Positions 46,161-56,728 are shown, counted from the first letter of the stretch. The stretch is DNA of 64,000 bases from Flavobacterium panacagri (GCF_030378165.1 NZ_CP119766.1:1364001-1428000); one strand, 5' to 3'. The notes: generated by a model from the letters alone, not told the origin. Translations and numbers: made by a program.

Positions 46161-47552
46161 TTATTGCAATAAATCTAAAACTAATGATGGGAATAAACCT
46201 AAAATAATGTTTAATGCAATTGATACTACTGCTGCAGCATAAATAAGGAATGGTCTTCCTGTTCTTTCTTGATTAGGTTCTTTAGAATACATCGCAATGA
46301 TTAATTTGAAATAGTAACCCACACTGATAATAGAGTTGATTACTGCTACAATTACTAAACCAATATATCCTGCTTGAATAGTTTGATTGAATAAAAACAA
46401 TTTAGCAAAGAATCCAGAGAAAATTGGAATTCCAGCCATAGACAATAAAGAAGCTGTCAAGATAGCTGCCAATAACGGATTTGTTTTTCCTAATCCGTGG
46501 AAGTTTGTAATGTCTTCATTGTCTTGATCTCTGCATACGTATAAAATAACACTGAAAGCAGCGATTCCTGACAAAGCATAAGCGGCAGTATAATATAATA
46601 AAACACCAGCTGAAGCAGAAACAGTTAATAATGTCATTAACATGAAACCTGCATGAGAGATTCCAGAGAAAGCAAGCATACGTTTTACGTTTACTTGTCT
46701 TAATGCCATAATATTACCAACACACATTGAAGCGATAGAAATAATCACAACAATAACTTCGAAAGTATTTAGAAGATCTTGATTTTCTAAAGAAGAAATT
46801 ACGTTCATTCCAGCAATCAACTTGAATAAAGTGGCAATAGCGACTACTTTTGCCAACGTACTCATTAAAGCAGTGGTTAACGCAGGAGAACCTTCATAAA
46901 CGTCTGGAGCCCAGAAGTGGAAAGGAACTGCGGCAACTTTAAACAACATTCCAACAATCATTAAAATCAATCCAATTGGAAACCAGATTGGTAATTCTGC
47001 AGATAAAGCACTTTCGTGAATTTCGCTGATATCAAAACTTCCCATTGCTCCGTAAATCAAACAGATTCCGAATAAGATAATACCAGAAGCGAAAGACCCC
47101 ATTAAGAAATATTTCATACCTGCTTCGTTACTTTTAATATTTAAACGGTCACTTGCCGCTAGAACATATAAAGCGATAGATAAGATTTCGATTCCTAAAA
47201 AGAACATCGCTAAGTTTCCGAAAGAAACCATGGCAACAGCTCCCGCCAATAAGAATACTTTAATGGCAACGTAATCTGAAATTTTTGTTGGATGATTTTG
47301 GTAAAAATTATGACTTAACGCTACAAGGAAAATGGTCAAAACGATAAACAATGATGAAAAAGCCGTAGAAAACTTTGACACCGCAACCATATTGTTGTAA
47401 TAACTTTGTTCCGTTCCAAATTCATAGAAATTAAGTGCCAATACACCTATTAAACCCAAAATGGTAATAGGAATGATGGCCTTTCTTAAATTAAGAATTT
47501 CAAACAATAGGCAGAAAATACCCAATCCTGTTATAGCTATTAATGTATTCAT
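46161..47552 (-). CDS. nuoN: NADH-quinone oxidoreductase subunit N
   Basis: A 463-residue polytopic subunit of the proton-pumping arm of complex I, with about 14 membrane helices of the antiporter-like fold. Key buried residues appear in the conserved segments EILSIALYVLAAS (Glu) and KVAAVPFHFWAPDVYEG (Lys), and in a later KRMLAFSGISHAGF. Its length is normal for the family (about 460-490). Last gene of the operon, 65 bp after nuoM, followed by a terminator. Confidence 0.96.
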   Translation of the reverse strand: MNTLIAITGLGIFCLLFEILNLRKAIIPITILGLIGVLALNFYEFGTEQSYYNNMVAVSKFSTAFSSLFIVLTIFLVALSHNFYQNHPTKISDYVAIKVFLLAGAVAMVSFGNLAMFFLGIEILSIALYVLAASDRLNIKSNEAGMKYFLMGSFASGIILFGICLIYGAMGSFDISEIHESALSAELPIWFPIGLILMIVGMLFKVAAVPFHFWAPDVYEGSPALTTALMSTLAKVVAIATLFKLIAGMNVISSLENQDLLNTFEVIVVIISIASMCVGNIMALRQVNVKRMLAFSGISHAGFMLMTLLTVSASAGVLLYYTAAYALSGIAAFSVILYVCRDQDNEDITNFHGLGKTNPLLAAILTASLLSMAGIPIFSGFFAKLFLFNQTIQAGYIGLVIVAVINSIISVGYYFKLIIAMYSKEPNQERTGRPFLIYAAAVVSIALNIILGLFPSLVLDLLQ

Positions 47553-47617
47553 TTTTATCTTTTTGAGTTAGGATTGCAATTTGAAGAGTAATCCTAATTT
47601 ATTTTTTGTTTAAAATA

Positions 47618-49057
47618 TTAGTTCTTATTGATAACTTGTAAAATAGTTTCCAAGCTTGGTGTAATCAAATCTGTAATTGGTTTTGGATAGAATCCAAAGA
47701 ACAATAAAACAGCTATAATGGCAACAAATGAGATTCCTTCGTTAAGAGAAACATCTGCAAAAGTTTTAGAGTTTGTTTCTCCTAACATTACATGCTGGAA
47801 CATTCTCAACATATAGTAAGCTCCTAGAATAATAGTAGTTCCACCAAGAATTGCAAACCAAATATTTATTTGAGATAAACTGTATAATACTGTAAATTCT
47901 CCAACAAAGTTAAATGTGCTTGGCAATGCAACAGAAGCCAAAACTAAGATTAAAAACATTGAAGTAAATTTTGGAGACTGTGTACGAATACCGCCCATTG
48001 CTTCAATTTCTCTAGTTTCAAATCTTCTGAAAATTACTTCAGCAGCAAAGAATAGTCCCACTACCACAAAACCGTGAGCAATCATTTGCATAACAGCACC
48101 TCTTAAACCATCAAGAGTTAAAGTGTAAGAACCTGCAGCAATTAATCCAACGTGAGCAAGTGAAGAATAAGCTAATAATTTTTTAAGATCTTTTTGTCTC
48201 AATGCAACAATTGATCCGTAGATAACTCCTGCAATTCCTAAAGCGATAAAGATATTCATATATTCTTTAGCAGCTAAAGGCGCAATTGGCAACTGCCAGC
48301 GAAGTACACTGTATAATCCCATTTTCAGCATGATACCAGATAAAAGCATTGTTCCAACTGTTGGCGCTTTTTGATACACATTTGCCTGCCAAGTATGGAA
48401 AGGAATAATTGGAATTTTAATAGCATAAGCTAAGAAAAAAGCTAAGAAAATCCATAATTGTTCGCAAGCAGATAAATCTAATTTGTATAAATCTTCGATT
48501 AAGAAAGAACCAGCTTTTGTATATAAATAAATAAAAGCAGTTAACATGAATAACGAACCGGCAAGTGTGTAAATAAAGAATTTAACTACTGCTTTTCTGC
48601 GTTCTTCAGCATCGCCGTTACCCCAGATTAAAGCAATAAAGTAAATTGGGATAAGTGCTAACTCCCAGAAAATATAATATAAAAGACCATCAGCAGCTAA
48701 GAAAGTTCCTGTCATAGCAAAGGCCATGAACAAGATTAGACCGTAAAAAGCTTTAGCATTTTTATATTCATTTCCAAAAGAAGAAAATATGATAATCGGA
48801 GTTAAGGCTGCGGTTAATAAAACCATTGCAAGCCCAAGTCCGTCAGCATTTAAAGCGAAAGAAATTTTTGGCTGAGTAATCCAGCTGTTGATTACGCTGA
48901 TATTTTCGCCAGCCGAATAATTATTCAATAATACAATTGAACATCCTAAAGCAGCTAAACTAAAAAGTAGAGCAACTTTTGAAGCTAGTTTGTCACCAGA
49001 AAAATAAGTGGCAAATGCACCAATTAAAAGTATAATTAATATAGTAGAAACGTTCAT
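47618..49057 (-). CDS. nuoM: NADH-quinone oxidoreductase subunit M
   Basis: A 479-residue antiporter-like subunit of the membrane arm. The conserved Glu is in YIFWELALIPIYF (about 134), and the channel Lys and following His in AIKIPIIPFHTWQANVY (about 213) and KKLLAYSSLAHVG (about 294). About 14 membrane helices. It lies 10 bp after nuoL. Confidence 0.97.
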   Translation of the reverse strand: MNVSTILIILLIGAFATYFSGDKLASKVALLFSLAALGCSIVLLNNYSAGENISVINSWITQPKISFALNADGLGLAMVLLTAALTPIIIFSSFGNEYKNAKAFYGLILFMAFAMTGTFLAADGLLYYIFWELALIPIYFIALIWGNGDAEERRKAVVKFFIYTLAGSLFMLTAFIYLYTKAGSFLIEDLYKLDLSACEQLWIFLAFFLAYAIKIPIIPFHTWQANVYQKAPTVGTMLLSGIMLKMGLYSVLRWQLPIAPLAAKEYMNIFIALGIAGVIYGSIVALRQKDLKKLLAYSSLAHVGLIAAGSYTLTLDGLRGAVMQMIAHGFVVVGLFFAAEVIFRRFETREIEAMGGIRTQSPKFTSMFLILVLASVALPSTFNFVGEFTVLYSLSQINIWFAILGGTTIILGAYYMLRMFQHVMLGETNSKTFADVSLNEGISFVAIIAVLLFFGFYPKPITDLITPSLETILQVINKN

Positions 49058-49067
49058 AGTAATAATA

Positions 49068-50957
49068 TTATTGAGCTAAAAATATATAGGAAACAATTGC
49101 ACAAAGTCCTAAAACAAAAACAAATAGATATAATCCTATACTTCCGGTTTGTAATTTTTTTCCTTGAAAAGCAATTTCGTTTGCTATTTTACCTAATCCA
49201 AATACAAGAGCAGATAATCCTGTTTCGATATAATCTCTAAAGAATTTAGATAAGCTGTTAACTGGTGCTACAAATACAGCATCGTAAACTTCATCAACAT
49301 AATATTTGTTGTATAACACTTTGCTTAAACCAGTAATGTTTTCATCAGCTTCAGGAACATTATCTTGTTTAAAGTATTTTACGTAAGCAATTAAAATACC
49401 TAATAATCCGCCTAAAACAGCAACTCCCATTAAAGTGTATTCAGTTGTACCTAAATGATGCTCGCCTTCTGTTGCTTTTGTGAAAAGAGGAGCAAGGTAT
49501 TCATTTAACCAGCTGTTTCCAGGTAAACTGATTAATCCTCCAAAAGTTGCTAAAATAGCTAAGATGATAAGCGGAATAGTAATTAATGAACCACTTTCAT
49601 GTAAATGATGTTTTTGTTCTTCAGTTCCTCTAAATTCTTTGAAGAAAGTCAAGAACATTAAACGGAACATATAGAAAGCTGTCATGATTGAAGCAATAGA
49701 TCCAACAACATATAATGGAATACTGTGGTGGAAAGCTGTCAATAAAATTTCATCTTTAGAAAAGAATCCTGAGAAAAATGGAACTCCAGAAATTGCTAAT
49801 GAAGAAATCAACATTGTCCAGAATGTAATTGGCATTGCTTTACGTAAACCACCCATGTTACGCATATCTTGTTCTCCGTGTAATCCGTGAATTACAGATC
49901 CAGAACCTAAGAATAAACAAGCTTTAAAGAAAGCGTGAGTGATTACGTGGAAAACCGCTACTTCATAAGCTCCAAATCCTAATGCTAAGAACATTAAACC
50001 TAATTGTGAAACTGTAGAGTAAGCCAATACTTTTTTGATATCGTTTTGAACTAAACCAATTGTAGCAGCTACTAATGAAGTGATTGCTCCAATGATTGCA
50101 ATTAAGCTTTGTACATCTGTAGCAAGATCAAAAAGGAAGTTTAATCTCGTTACCATAAAAATACCAGCAGTAACCATCGTAGCTGCGTGGATTAATGCAG
50201 AAACTGGAGTTGGCCCAGCCATCGCATCAGGTAACCAAGTGTATAACGGAATTTGAGCAGATTTACCACAAGCTCCAATGAATAAACAGAATGCAGCAAT
50301 TGATACATTCCAAGCAATATTTGGATCGTAATGAACCGTTAAAAGAGTTTGTTTTAATTCAATGTAATCTAATGTTTTAAAAGTAAAACCTAAAATAAAC
50401 ATACCAATTAACAAACCTAAATCTCCAATTCTGTTCATGATGAAAGCTTTTTTTGCAGCATCATTGTAATCCTGGTTTTTATGCCAGAAACCAATTAATA
50501 GGTAAGAACAAAGTCCAACACCTTCCCATCCAATGAAAAGAACTAATAAGTTGCTTCCAATTACAAGTGTAATCATAAAGAAAACGAACAAATTCAGGTA
50601 AGAGAAGAATTTGTGCATGTTTTCGTCATCATGCATGTAACTGATAGAGTATAAGTGAATCAAAGATCCAATTCCTGTTACAAAAAGTAACCAAAGAACT
50701 GACAATTGATCTAATAAAAATCCAAGATTGATTTTTAAGTTGCTAATTTGAATCCAATCAAATAAAGTAACCTCAATTCCTTTTCCTGTTGAAGTTATTT
50801 GATTAAAAAGTAAAAGAGAAACTACAAAAGAAATCGCTACGGCAATAGTTCCGATTGCACCAGAAACTGTTTTTCCTAAGCTTTTTCCAAAAAAGACATT
50901 TACTAGAAATCCTAGTAAAGGAGTTAAAACTAAAATTAAAGCTAAATTGGTATCCAT
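49068..50957 (-). CDS. nuoL: NADH-quinone oxidoreductase subunit L
   Basis: A 629-residue antiporter-like subunit at the tip of the membrane arm. GWEGVGLCSYLLIGFW carries the conserved Glu (about 144), KSAQIPLYTWLPDAMAGPTPVSALIHAATMVTAG the channel Lys region, and KKVLAYSTVSQLG the second Lys. The C-terminal extension from about residue 530 forms the long lateral helix, ending in a last membrane segment. Normal length. It begins 6 bp after nuoK. Confidence 0.97.
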   Translation of the reverse strand: MDTNLALILVLTPLLGFLVNVFFGKSLGKTVSGAIGTIAVAISFVVSLLLFNQITSTGKGIEVTLFDWIQISNLKINLGFLLDQLSVLWLLFVTGIGSLIHLYSISYMHDDENMHKFFSYLNLFVFFMITLVIGSNLLVLFIGWEGVGLCSYLLIGFWHKNQDYNDAAKKAFIMNRIGDLGLLIGMFILGFTFKTLDYIELKQTLLTVHYDPNIAWNVSIAAFCLFIGACGKSAQIPLYTWLPDAMAGPTPVSALIHAATMVTAGIFMVTRLNFLFDLATDVQSLIAIIGAITSLVAATIGLVQNDIKKVLAYSTVSQLGLMFLALGFGAYEVAVFHVITHAFFKACLFLGSGSVIHGLHGEQDMRNMGGLRKAMPITFWTMLISSLAISGVPFFSGFFSKDEILLTAFHHSIPLYVVGSIASIMTAFYMFRLMFLTFFKEFRGTEEQKHHLHESGSLITIPLIILAILATFGGLISLPGNSWLNEYLAPLFTKATEGEHHLGTTEYTLMGVAVLGGLLGILIAYVKYFKQDNVPEADENITGLSKVLYNKYYVDEVYDAVFVAPVNSLSKFFRDYIETGLSALVFGLGKIANEIAFQGKKLQTGSIGLYLFVFVLGLCAIVSYIFLAQ

Positions 50958-50963
50958 TTCTGA

Positions 50964-51284
50964 TTATCCTTTTAAATTTTTTAAATTATCGATACTGATT
51001 GATCCGATATTTCTAAAGATAGAAACTAAAATGGCCAATCCTACCGCAACTTCGGCTGCAGCAACCGCCATCGAGAAGAACACAAAAACTTGTCCTTGTG
51101 CATCTTGATGATAAGTTGAAAAAGCAACAAATAAAAGGTTCACCGCATTCAACATAATTTCGATAGACATGAAAACGATAATAGCATTTCGTCTGTACAA
51201 TACACCAAAAATACCAATACAGAAAAGTACAACACTCAAAAAGATGTAGTTTTCAATACCTATTTGATTTAATATATTACCCAT
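50964..51284 (-). CDS. nuoK: NADH-quinone oxidoreductase subunit K
   Basis: A 106-residue subunit with three membrane helices and the two conserved proton-path glutamates in [15 protein letters not shown] (about 42) and [13 protein letters not shown] (about 78). Its start overlaps the nuoJ stop by one base. Confidence 0.97.
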   Translation of the reverse strand: MGNILNQIGIENYIFLSVVLFCIGIFGVLYRRNAIIVFMSIEIMLNAVNLLFVAFSTYHQDAQGQVFVFFSMAVAAAEVAVGLAILVSIFRNIGSISIDNLKNLKG

Positions 51285-51823
51285 TATTTATTTAATTTTT
51301 CTTTTTTAGACAATAGAACTGTTCCAATCATGGCAACCAAAAGTAAAACCGAAGCAAATTCGAATGGAACCATATACTCATCTAATAAAATTTTACCTAA
51401 AACTTTAATAGACTGGAAATCTTCTCCTGTAGAATCGTATTCTCCAACAATTGGTTTAGAGTTAATGAAGATTGTGATTAAAACAATCAAGATTAAACAG
51501 AAAGAAACAATTGCTCCTAAACGTGTAATTCTAGGACGGTGAACTTCTCGCTGTTCGTTTAGGTTCATCAACATGATCGTAAATAAAAACAGAATCATAA
51601 TAGCACCAGAGTAGACTATTATATGAACTACTGCCAAAAACTGAGAATTTAATAATAAATAATGACCAGCAATTGAGAAGAAACAAATTACTAAGTAAAT
51701 AGCCGAGTGAATTGGGTTTCTGCTGAAAATAGTCAGGAAAGCAGTAATAACGGTAATAAACGCTAAAAAGCAAAAGATAACTTGAACAGTTGTTGCGTGT
51801 GCAAAATCAGGAATATGTATCAT
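51284..51823 (-). CDS. nuoJ: NADH-quinone oxidoreductase subunit J
   Basis: A 179-residue subunit with five membrane helices. It carries the family segment [24 protein letters not shown] and the conserved [17 protein letters not shown] (about 71-87), whose pi-bulge helix couples quinone reduction to proton movement. Adjacent to nuoI with no spacer. Confidence 0.96.
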   Translation of the reverse strand: MIHIPDFAHATTVQVIFCFLAFITVITAFLTIFSRNPIHSAIYLVICFFSIAGHYLLLNSQFLAVVHIIVYSGAIMILFLFTIMLMNLNEQREVHRPRITRLGAIVSFCLILIVLITIFINSKPIVGEYDSTGEDFQSIKVLGKILLDEYMVPFEFASVLLLVAMIGTVLLSKKEKLNK

Positions 51824-52369
51824 TTAGTTAGCGTTTTTAAGTTGAGCATTTTTCATAGCCATTTCTAAAGGCATCACTAATTTATCTTTCCCGAAAATGA
51901 AATCTTCTCTGTTGTAGTTAGCAGGAACTAATACTTTAGAAGTAGTTAAGTAAATAGCATCTTTTGGACAAGCCTCTTCACATAAACCGCAGAAAATACA
52001 ACGAAGCATATTGATCTCATAGATCTCAGCATATTTCTCTTCTCTGTATAAATGTTTTTCATCTGGTTTTCTTTCCGCCGCTTTCATTGTGATCGCTTCT
52101 GCTGGGCAAGATAAAGCACATAATCCGCACGCTGTACAGTTTTCACGACCTTGCTCATCGCGTTTCAACATATGCTGACCACGATAAACCGGGCTCATTT
52201 CACGAACCTGCTCAGGATAGTGAATGGTAACTTTTTTTCTAAAAAGGTGTTTTACGGTAATAAACAAACCTTTTACAATCGCCACAAGATACAATCGCTC
52301 AACAAAAGACATGTCCTTATTTGACACCACCTTTTTTCTACCCGATAATGATATAGTTTCTATTGACAT
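51824..52369 (-). CDS. nuoI: NADH-quinone oxidoreductase subunit I (2x[4Fe-4S])
   Basis: A 181-residue peripheral-arm subunit with two ferredoxin motifs CTACGLCALSCP (about 79-90) and CIFCGLCEEACP (about 125-136), binding clusters N6a and N6b. The hydrophobic N-terminal part contacts the membrane arm. It is 85 bp after nuoH. Confidence 0.97.
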   Translation of the reverse strand: MSIETISLSGRKKVVSNKDMSFVERLYLVAIVKGLFITVKHLFRKKVTIHYPEQVREMSPVYRGQHMLKRDEQGRENCTACGLCALSCPAEAITMKAAERKPDEKHLYREEKYAEIYEINMLRCIFCGLCEEACPKDAIYLTTSKVLVPANYNREDFIFGKDKLVMPLEMAMKNAQLKNAN

Positions 52370-52454
52370 TTTTACTAGTATAGTTTATGATTCAAAATTT
52401 GAGTAATCAAATTCAAATCTATTTTGTTTTTTATTTGTGAATAATTACGGGTTC

Positions 52455-53507
52455 TTAGAATCCTAAGAAAGCTGCAATATCGTGTCTTAATATTACAATA
52501 CCGGTAATCATGATATTAACGATCGAAAGCGGAATTAAAATTCTCCAGCCTAAGTGCATTAATTGATCATATCTAAATCTTGGAATTGTCCAACGAACCC
52601 ACATGTAAAAGAATATGAAGAAACATATCTTAGCAAATAGAACCGCGATTCCTAATAAGTTAGCTGTATTTACACCAACATTTTCTACCATCCACTGCAT
52701 TCCAGGATAGTTGTATCCTCCAAAGAATAAAACAGAAATAATAGTAGAAGAGATAAACATACTAGCATATTCAGCAAATAAATAGAATCCCATTTTCATG
52801 GATGAATATTCTGTATGGTAACCTCCAATTAATTCGTTCTCACATTCTGCTAAATCAAAAGGTGTTCTATTCGTTTCAGCAAAAGAACAGATTAAGAAAA
52901 TTAAAAAGGATAATGGCTGATAGAAAACATTCCAGTTCATTCCTGATTGCTGTAATGAGATTTCTCTCAAACTCATTGTTCCAGTCATCATCAATAAAGC
53001 AATCATCGATAATCCCATGGCAACTTCATAAGAAACCATTTGAGATGCCGCACGAATTGCTCCCATCAAAGAGAATTTATTGTTAGAAGCCCATCCACCA
53101 ATCATGATTCCATAAACTCCAACAGAAAGAACTCCAAAAATGTATAATAAAGCGATATTGATATCTGTAGCTTGAAGAATAATGTCCCTTCCAAAAAGAT
53201 GCAGGCGATCTCCCCACGGAATTACAGCACTAGTCATTAATGCTGTACTCATCGCAATTGCAGGTCCTACAACGAATAAAAATTTATTTGGAGTGTTTGG
53301 AAAAAACTCTTCTTTAGAGAACAGTTTCATACCATCTGCAAGTGGCTGTAATAAACCTCCCCATCCAGCACGGTTTGGTCCAACACGATCTTGCAAGAAA
53401 GCAGCAACTTTACGTTCTGCCCAAGTAGAATACATCGCCATAATCATTGTTACCGCAAAAACGACAACAATAACAACACTTTTTTCTATAATAAATGCAC
53501 TTTCCAT
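52455..53507 (-). CDS. nuoH: NADH-quinone oxidoreductase subunit H
   Basis: A 350-residue subunit with eight membrane helices that forms the quinone chamber. ERKVAAFLQDRVGPNRAGWGGLLQPLADG (about 31-59) and the acidic loop CSFAETNRTPFDLAECENELIGGYHTEYSSMK (about 205-236) are diagnostic. Starts 6 bp after the short nuoG. Confidence 0.97.
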   Translation of the reverse strand: MESAFIIEKSVVIVVVFAVTMIMAMYSTWAERKVAAFLQDRVGPNRAGWGGLLQPLADGMKLFSKEEFFPNTPNKFLFVVGPAIAMSTALMTSAVIPWGDRLHLFGRDIILQATDINIALLYIFGVLSVGVYGIMIGGWASNNKFSLMGAIRAASQMVSYEVAMGLSMIALLMMTGTMSLREISLQQSGMNWNVFYQPLSFLIFLICSFAETNRTPFDLAECENELIGGYHTEYSSMKMGFYLFAEYASMFISSTIISVLFFGGYNYPGMQWMVENVGVNTANLLGIAVLFAKICFFIFFYMWVRWTIPRFRYDQLMHLGWRILIPLSIVNIMITGIVILRHDIAAFLGF

Positions 53508-53513
53508 TTCTTA

Positions 53514-54542
53514 CTATTTTTGATCTTTATCAGTTAATGGAATTGCAGCCATACTAATCTTTTTACGGTCGATATCTCTACCTAAAAGAATGTTCTTTTC
53601 AGTATCGATGGTAACTTTTTCTAATTTTTGAGTGTAATTATTTTGGTTGATTACAGAATCTTTTTCAAATTCTCTCGGCCCTTCAATAACCCAGTCTTTT
53701 ACATCTTTATGATCAAAACGACAGCTGTTGCAGATGAATTCTTCCACTTCATGGTACTCGTCTTTACGACCAGTTACACGCTGAATTTCTCCACCAAACA
53801 TCCAAACTGTAGTTTTACCACAGCATCCTGGAGTTGTACATTCTCTGTGTGCATTGTAAGGTTTGTTAAACCAAACTCTTGATTTAAAACGGAAAGTTTT
53901 ATCTGTTAAAGCTCCAACCGGACAAACGTCAATCATGTTTCCAGAGAACTCATTGTCGATTGCTTTAGAAATTCCAGTTGAAATATTAGCGTGGTCACCA
54001 CGATCTAATACTCCGTGAACTCTGTTGTCTGTCAATTGATCTGCAACTTGTACACATCTTTGACATAAGATGCAACGGTTCATATGCAGTTGAATATTTG
54101 GACCAATATTTTCTGGCTCAAATGTTCTTTTTTCTTCAATATAACGTGATTTTGGGTTTCCGTGCTCAAAACTTAAATTTTGAAGATCACATTCTCCCGC
54201 CTGATCGCAAATTGGACAGTCTAATGGGTGGTTGATTAATAAAAATTCTGTTACAGATTTACGCGCTTCGGTAACTCTGGCAGAAGATTTACTATTTACT
54301 TCCATTCCATCCATACATCCTGTTACACAAGATGCCATTAATTTTGGCATTGGTCTTGGATCAGCTTCACTACCTTTAGAAACTTCAACTAAACAACAAC
54401 GGCATTTTCCACCGCTGCCTTTTAATTTTGAGTAATAGCACATGGCTGGTGGTACCAAATCTCCACCAATCATACGTGCAGCCTGCAGGATTGTTGTTCC
54501 TGGTTCTACGTCTATACTTTGACCGTCTATGGTTACTTTCAT
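53514..54542 (-). CDS. nuoG: Short NADH-quinone oxidoreductase subunit G
   Basis: A 342-residue electron-transfer subunit, less than half the usual 700-900. It has a [2Fe-2S] domain (about 34-52, CYYSKLKGSGGKCRCC, then a Cys near 72), the His-Cys3 cluster (HPLDCPICDQAGEC, about 105-118), and a [4Fe-4S] pair (CILCQRC about 157, CPVG about 207). A degenerate start of the molybdopterin-type domain (CTTPGCCGKT about 235, FICNSC about 270) stops without the rest of that fold. This truncated form is, to my knowledge, common in Bacteroidota, so the gene is not broken. It still provides the main N1b-N4-N5 path. Confidence 0.93.
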   Translation of the reverse strand: MKVTIDGQSIDVEPGTTILQAARMIGGDLVPPAMCYYSKLKGSGGKCRCCLVEVSKGSEADPRPMPKLMASCVTGCMDGMEVNSKSSARVTEARKSVTEFLLINHPLDCPICDQAGECDLQNLSFEHGNPKSRYIEEKRTFEPENIGPNIQLHMNRCILCQRCVQVADQLTDNRVHGVLDRGDHANISTGISKAIDNEFSGNMIDVCPVGALTDKTFRFKSRVWFNKPYNAHRECTTPGCCGKTTVWMFGGEIQRVTGRKDEYHEVEEFICNSCRFDHKDVKDWVIEGPREFEKDSVINQNNYTQKLEKVTIDTEKNILLGRDIDRKKISMAAIPLTDKDQK

Positions 54543-54635
54543 CTCTTTATGATTTGAATGTTGAAAGTCGGAATATTGAAAAGAATTGCTGTCCTTTTTA
54601 ACATTATGAACTTTATAACTTTCTGCTTTTTATTT

Positions 54636-56006
54636 TTATACGATTACTTTACCGCCAACTAAATGTTTTACTTGTGAGAAAGGCTCAGCAACAAAGTGAT
54701 CTCTATTTTTAATTTTTTCAGGGAAACGAACGTGATATTCGAATTCATCTCTAAAGTGACGAATTGCAGCTGCTACTGGCCAAGAAGCGGCGTCTCCTAG
54801 AGGACAGATGGTGTTTCCTTCAATTTTACTTTGAATGCTCCACAATAATTCGATATCTTCTTCACGGCCTTGACCGTTTTCAATTCTCCATAAGATTTTT
54901 TCCAACCATCCTGTTCCTTCACGGCAAGGTGTACATTGTCCGCAAGATTCGTGGTGGTAGAAACGAGCAAAGTTCCAAGTGTTTCTTACCACACAAGCAG
55001 TATCGTTGTAAACAATAAATCCTCCAGAACCTAACATCGATCCGGTAGCAAAACCACCATCACTTAAAGATTCGTAAGTCATTAAACGATCTTCACCGTT
55101 TGCTGTTTTGAAAATCAATTCAGCTGGTAAAATTGGCACAGAAGAACCTCCTGGTACAAATGCTTTTAATGGACGGCTTGAAGACATTCCTCCTAAATAT
55201 TCATCAGAATTCATGAATTCATCAACACTCAAACCTAGTTCAATTTCGTAAACACCAGGGTTTTTAATGTGCCCTGAAGCAGAAATTAATTTCGTTCCAG
55301 TAGAACGTCCAATACCAATTTTAGCGTAATCATCTCCAGAGTTATTTACAATCCAAGGCACAGTCGCAATAGTTTCAACATTGTTTACTACAGTTGGATT
55401 TGCCCAAAGACCAGAGACCGCAGGGAAAGGTGGTTTAATACGAGGATTTCCTCTTTTACCTTCCAATGATTCGATTAATGCGGTTTCTTCTCCACAGATA
55501 TATGCTCCAGCTCCACAGTGAACGTGCAGTTCAAGATCATAACCTGATCCTAATATATTTTTTCCTAACCAGCCCGCAGCTTTTGCTTCGGCGATTGCTC
55601 TTTCTAAGATTTTGAAAACCCACATATATTCTCCACGAATGTAGATATAAGATAGGTTAGCGCCCAAAGCGTAGCTTGAAGTAATCATTCCCTCGATCAA
55701 TAAGTGAGGAATATATTCCATCAAAAATCTATCTTTGAATGTTCCTGGCTCCGATTCGTCGGCGTTACAAACTAAGTGTCTTGGTCTTCCTGATTTTTTG
55801 TCAATAAAGCTCCATTTCATTCCAGCAGGGAAACCTGCACCACCACGACCACGTAATCCTGATTTTTTTACTTCCTCAGTTACTTCGTCTGGAGTTAATG
55901 TTTTTAAAGCTTTTTCTACAGAAGCGTAACCACCGTTTTGGCGATATACTTCGTAGGTTTTAATCCCAGGAATATTGATTTTATCTAATAATATTTTTTG
56001 TGACAT
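54636..56006 (-). CDS. nuoF: NADH-quinone oxidoreductase subunit F (FMN, NADH site)
   Basis: A 456-residue subunit that takes hydride from NADH. The FMN/NADH glycine-rich region is GLRGRGGAGFPAGMKWSF (about 50-67) and GAGAYICGEETALIESLEG (about 164). The N3 [4Fe-4S] ligands are in SCGQCTPCREG (about 355) and the later NTICPLG (about 396). It begins one base after the nuoE stop. Confidence 0.97.
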   Translation of the reverse strand: MSQKILLDKINIPGIKTYEVYRQNGGYASVEKALKTLTPDEVTEEVKKSGLRGRGGAGFPAGMKWSFIDKKSGRPRHLVCNADESEPGTFKDRFLMEYIPHLLIEGMITSSYALGANLSYIYIRGEYMWVFKILERAIAEAKAAGWLGKNILGSGYDLELHVHCGAGAYICGEETALIESLEGKRGNPRIKPPFPAVSGLWANPTVVNNVETIATVPWIVNNSGDDYAKIGIGRSTGTKLISASGHIKNPGVYEIELGLSVDEFMNSDEYLGGMSSSRPLKAFVPGGSSVPILPAELIFKTANGEDRLMTYESLSDGGFATGSMLGSGGFIVYNDTACVVRNTWNFARFYHHESCGQCTPCREGTGWLEKILWRIENGQGREEDIELLWSIQSKIEGNTICPLGDAASWPVAAAIRHFRDEFEYHVRFPEKIKNRDHFVAEPFSQVKHLVGGKVIV

Positions 56007-56007
56007 C

Positions 56008-56538
56008 TTATTTATCGTGTAATATTATTTTATCATCTCTACAATCAGCAATAATCTGATCGATTTTTTCTTCTGTCAGTTTTTCTTTGTAGAAATCTCC
56101 CAACTGCATCATTGGAGCGTATCCGCAGGCACCTAAACATTCTACACCGGCAATGGTAAACATTCCGTCTGGAGTTGTTTCGCCCATTTTGATACCAAGT
56201 TTTTCAGAAGTATAATCCATTAAATCTTCGGCACCTCTTAAACAGCAGCAAGAAGTCTGGCAGAACTCAAACATATACTTACCAATTGGCTTCTGGTTAA
56301 ACATCGTATAGAAAGTAACCACTTCATAAACCTCAATTGGTTTTATCTGAAGAATCTCGGCAACTTTATCTTGCAGTTCAATACTAAGCCAGTTGTTGTG
56401 TGCATCCTGAACTTCGTGCAAAACAGGCAATAAAGCCGATTTTTGTTTGCCCTCAGGATAATGACTAATCAATTCATTGATACGAGCGATCAATGCCTCA
56501 GTCATATTTATTTCTTGTTTGTAATGTTTACGTTCCAT
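56008..56538 (-). CDS. nuoE: NADH-quinone oxidoreductase subunit E ([2Fe-2S])
   Basis: A 176-residue thioredoxin-like subunit. The N1a ligands are in CQTSCCCLRG (about 94-103) and ECLGACGYAP (about 134-143). The start at 56538 gives an 11-residue leader before a second possible ATG at 56505; I keep the longer form. Upstream lies a 190-bp spacer with inverted TTTTAGA arrays separating it from nuoD. Confidence 0.95.
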   Translation of the reverse strand: MERKHYKQEINMTEALIARINELISHYPEGKQKSALLPVLHEVQDAHNNWLSIELQDKVAEILQIKPIEVYEVVTFYTMFNQKPIGKYMFEFCQTSCCCLRGAEDLMDYTSEKLGIKMGETTPDGMFTIAGVECLGACGYAPMMQLGDFYKEKLTEEKIDQIIADCRDDKIILHDK

Positions 56539-56540
56539 TT

Positions 56541-56725
56541 TTATTTTAGATTTTAGATTTTAGATTTTAGATTTTTCAATCTTTGTCTTTAATCCGTATT
56601 CTGCAATCTTTATTAGTTTTTAGATCTTTTGATCTGAATTCTTCAATTCTATATTGAGCTTAGATTTCAATTTCAATTTTAAAATTTGCTATGCAATCTA
56701 AAATCTAAAATCTTCAATCTAAAAT
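56541..56725. repeat. Inverted arrays of TTTTAGA heptamers, nuoD-nuoE spacer
   Basis: TTTTAGA is repeated four times at 56544-56571, and the complementary TCTAAAA runs recur at 56697-56724. A transcript could fold the arms together. The same design occurs at 59065-59210. Confidence 0.8.
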
Positions 56726-56728
56726 TTT

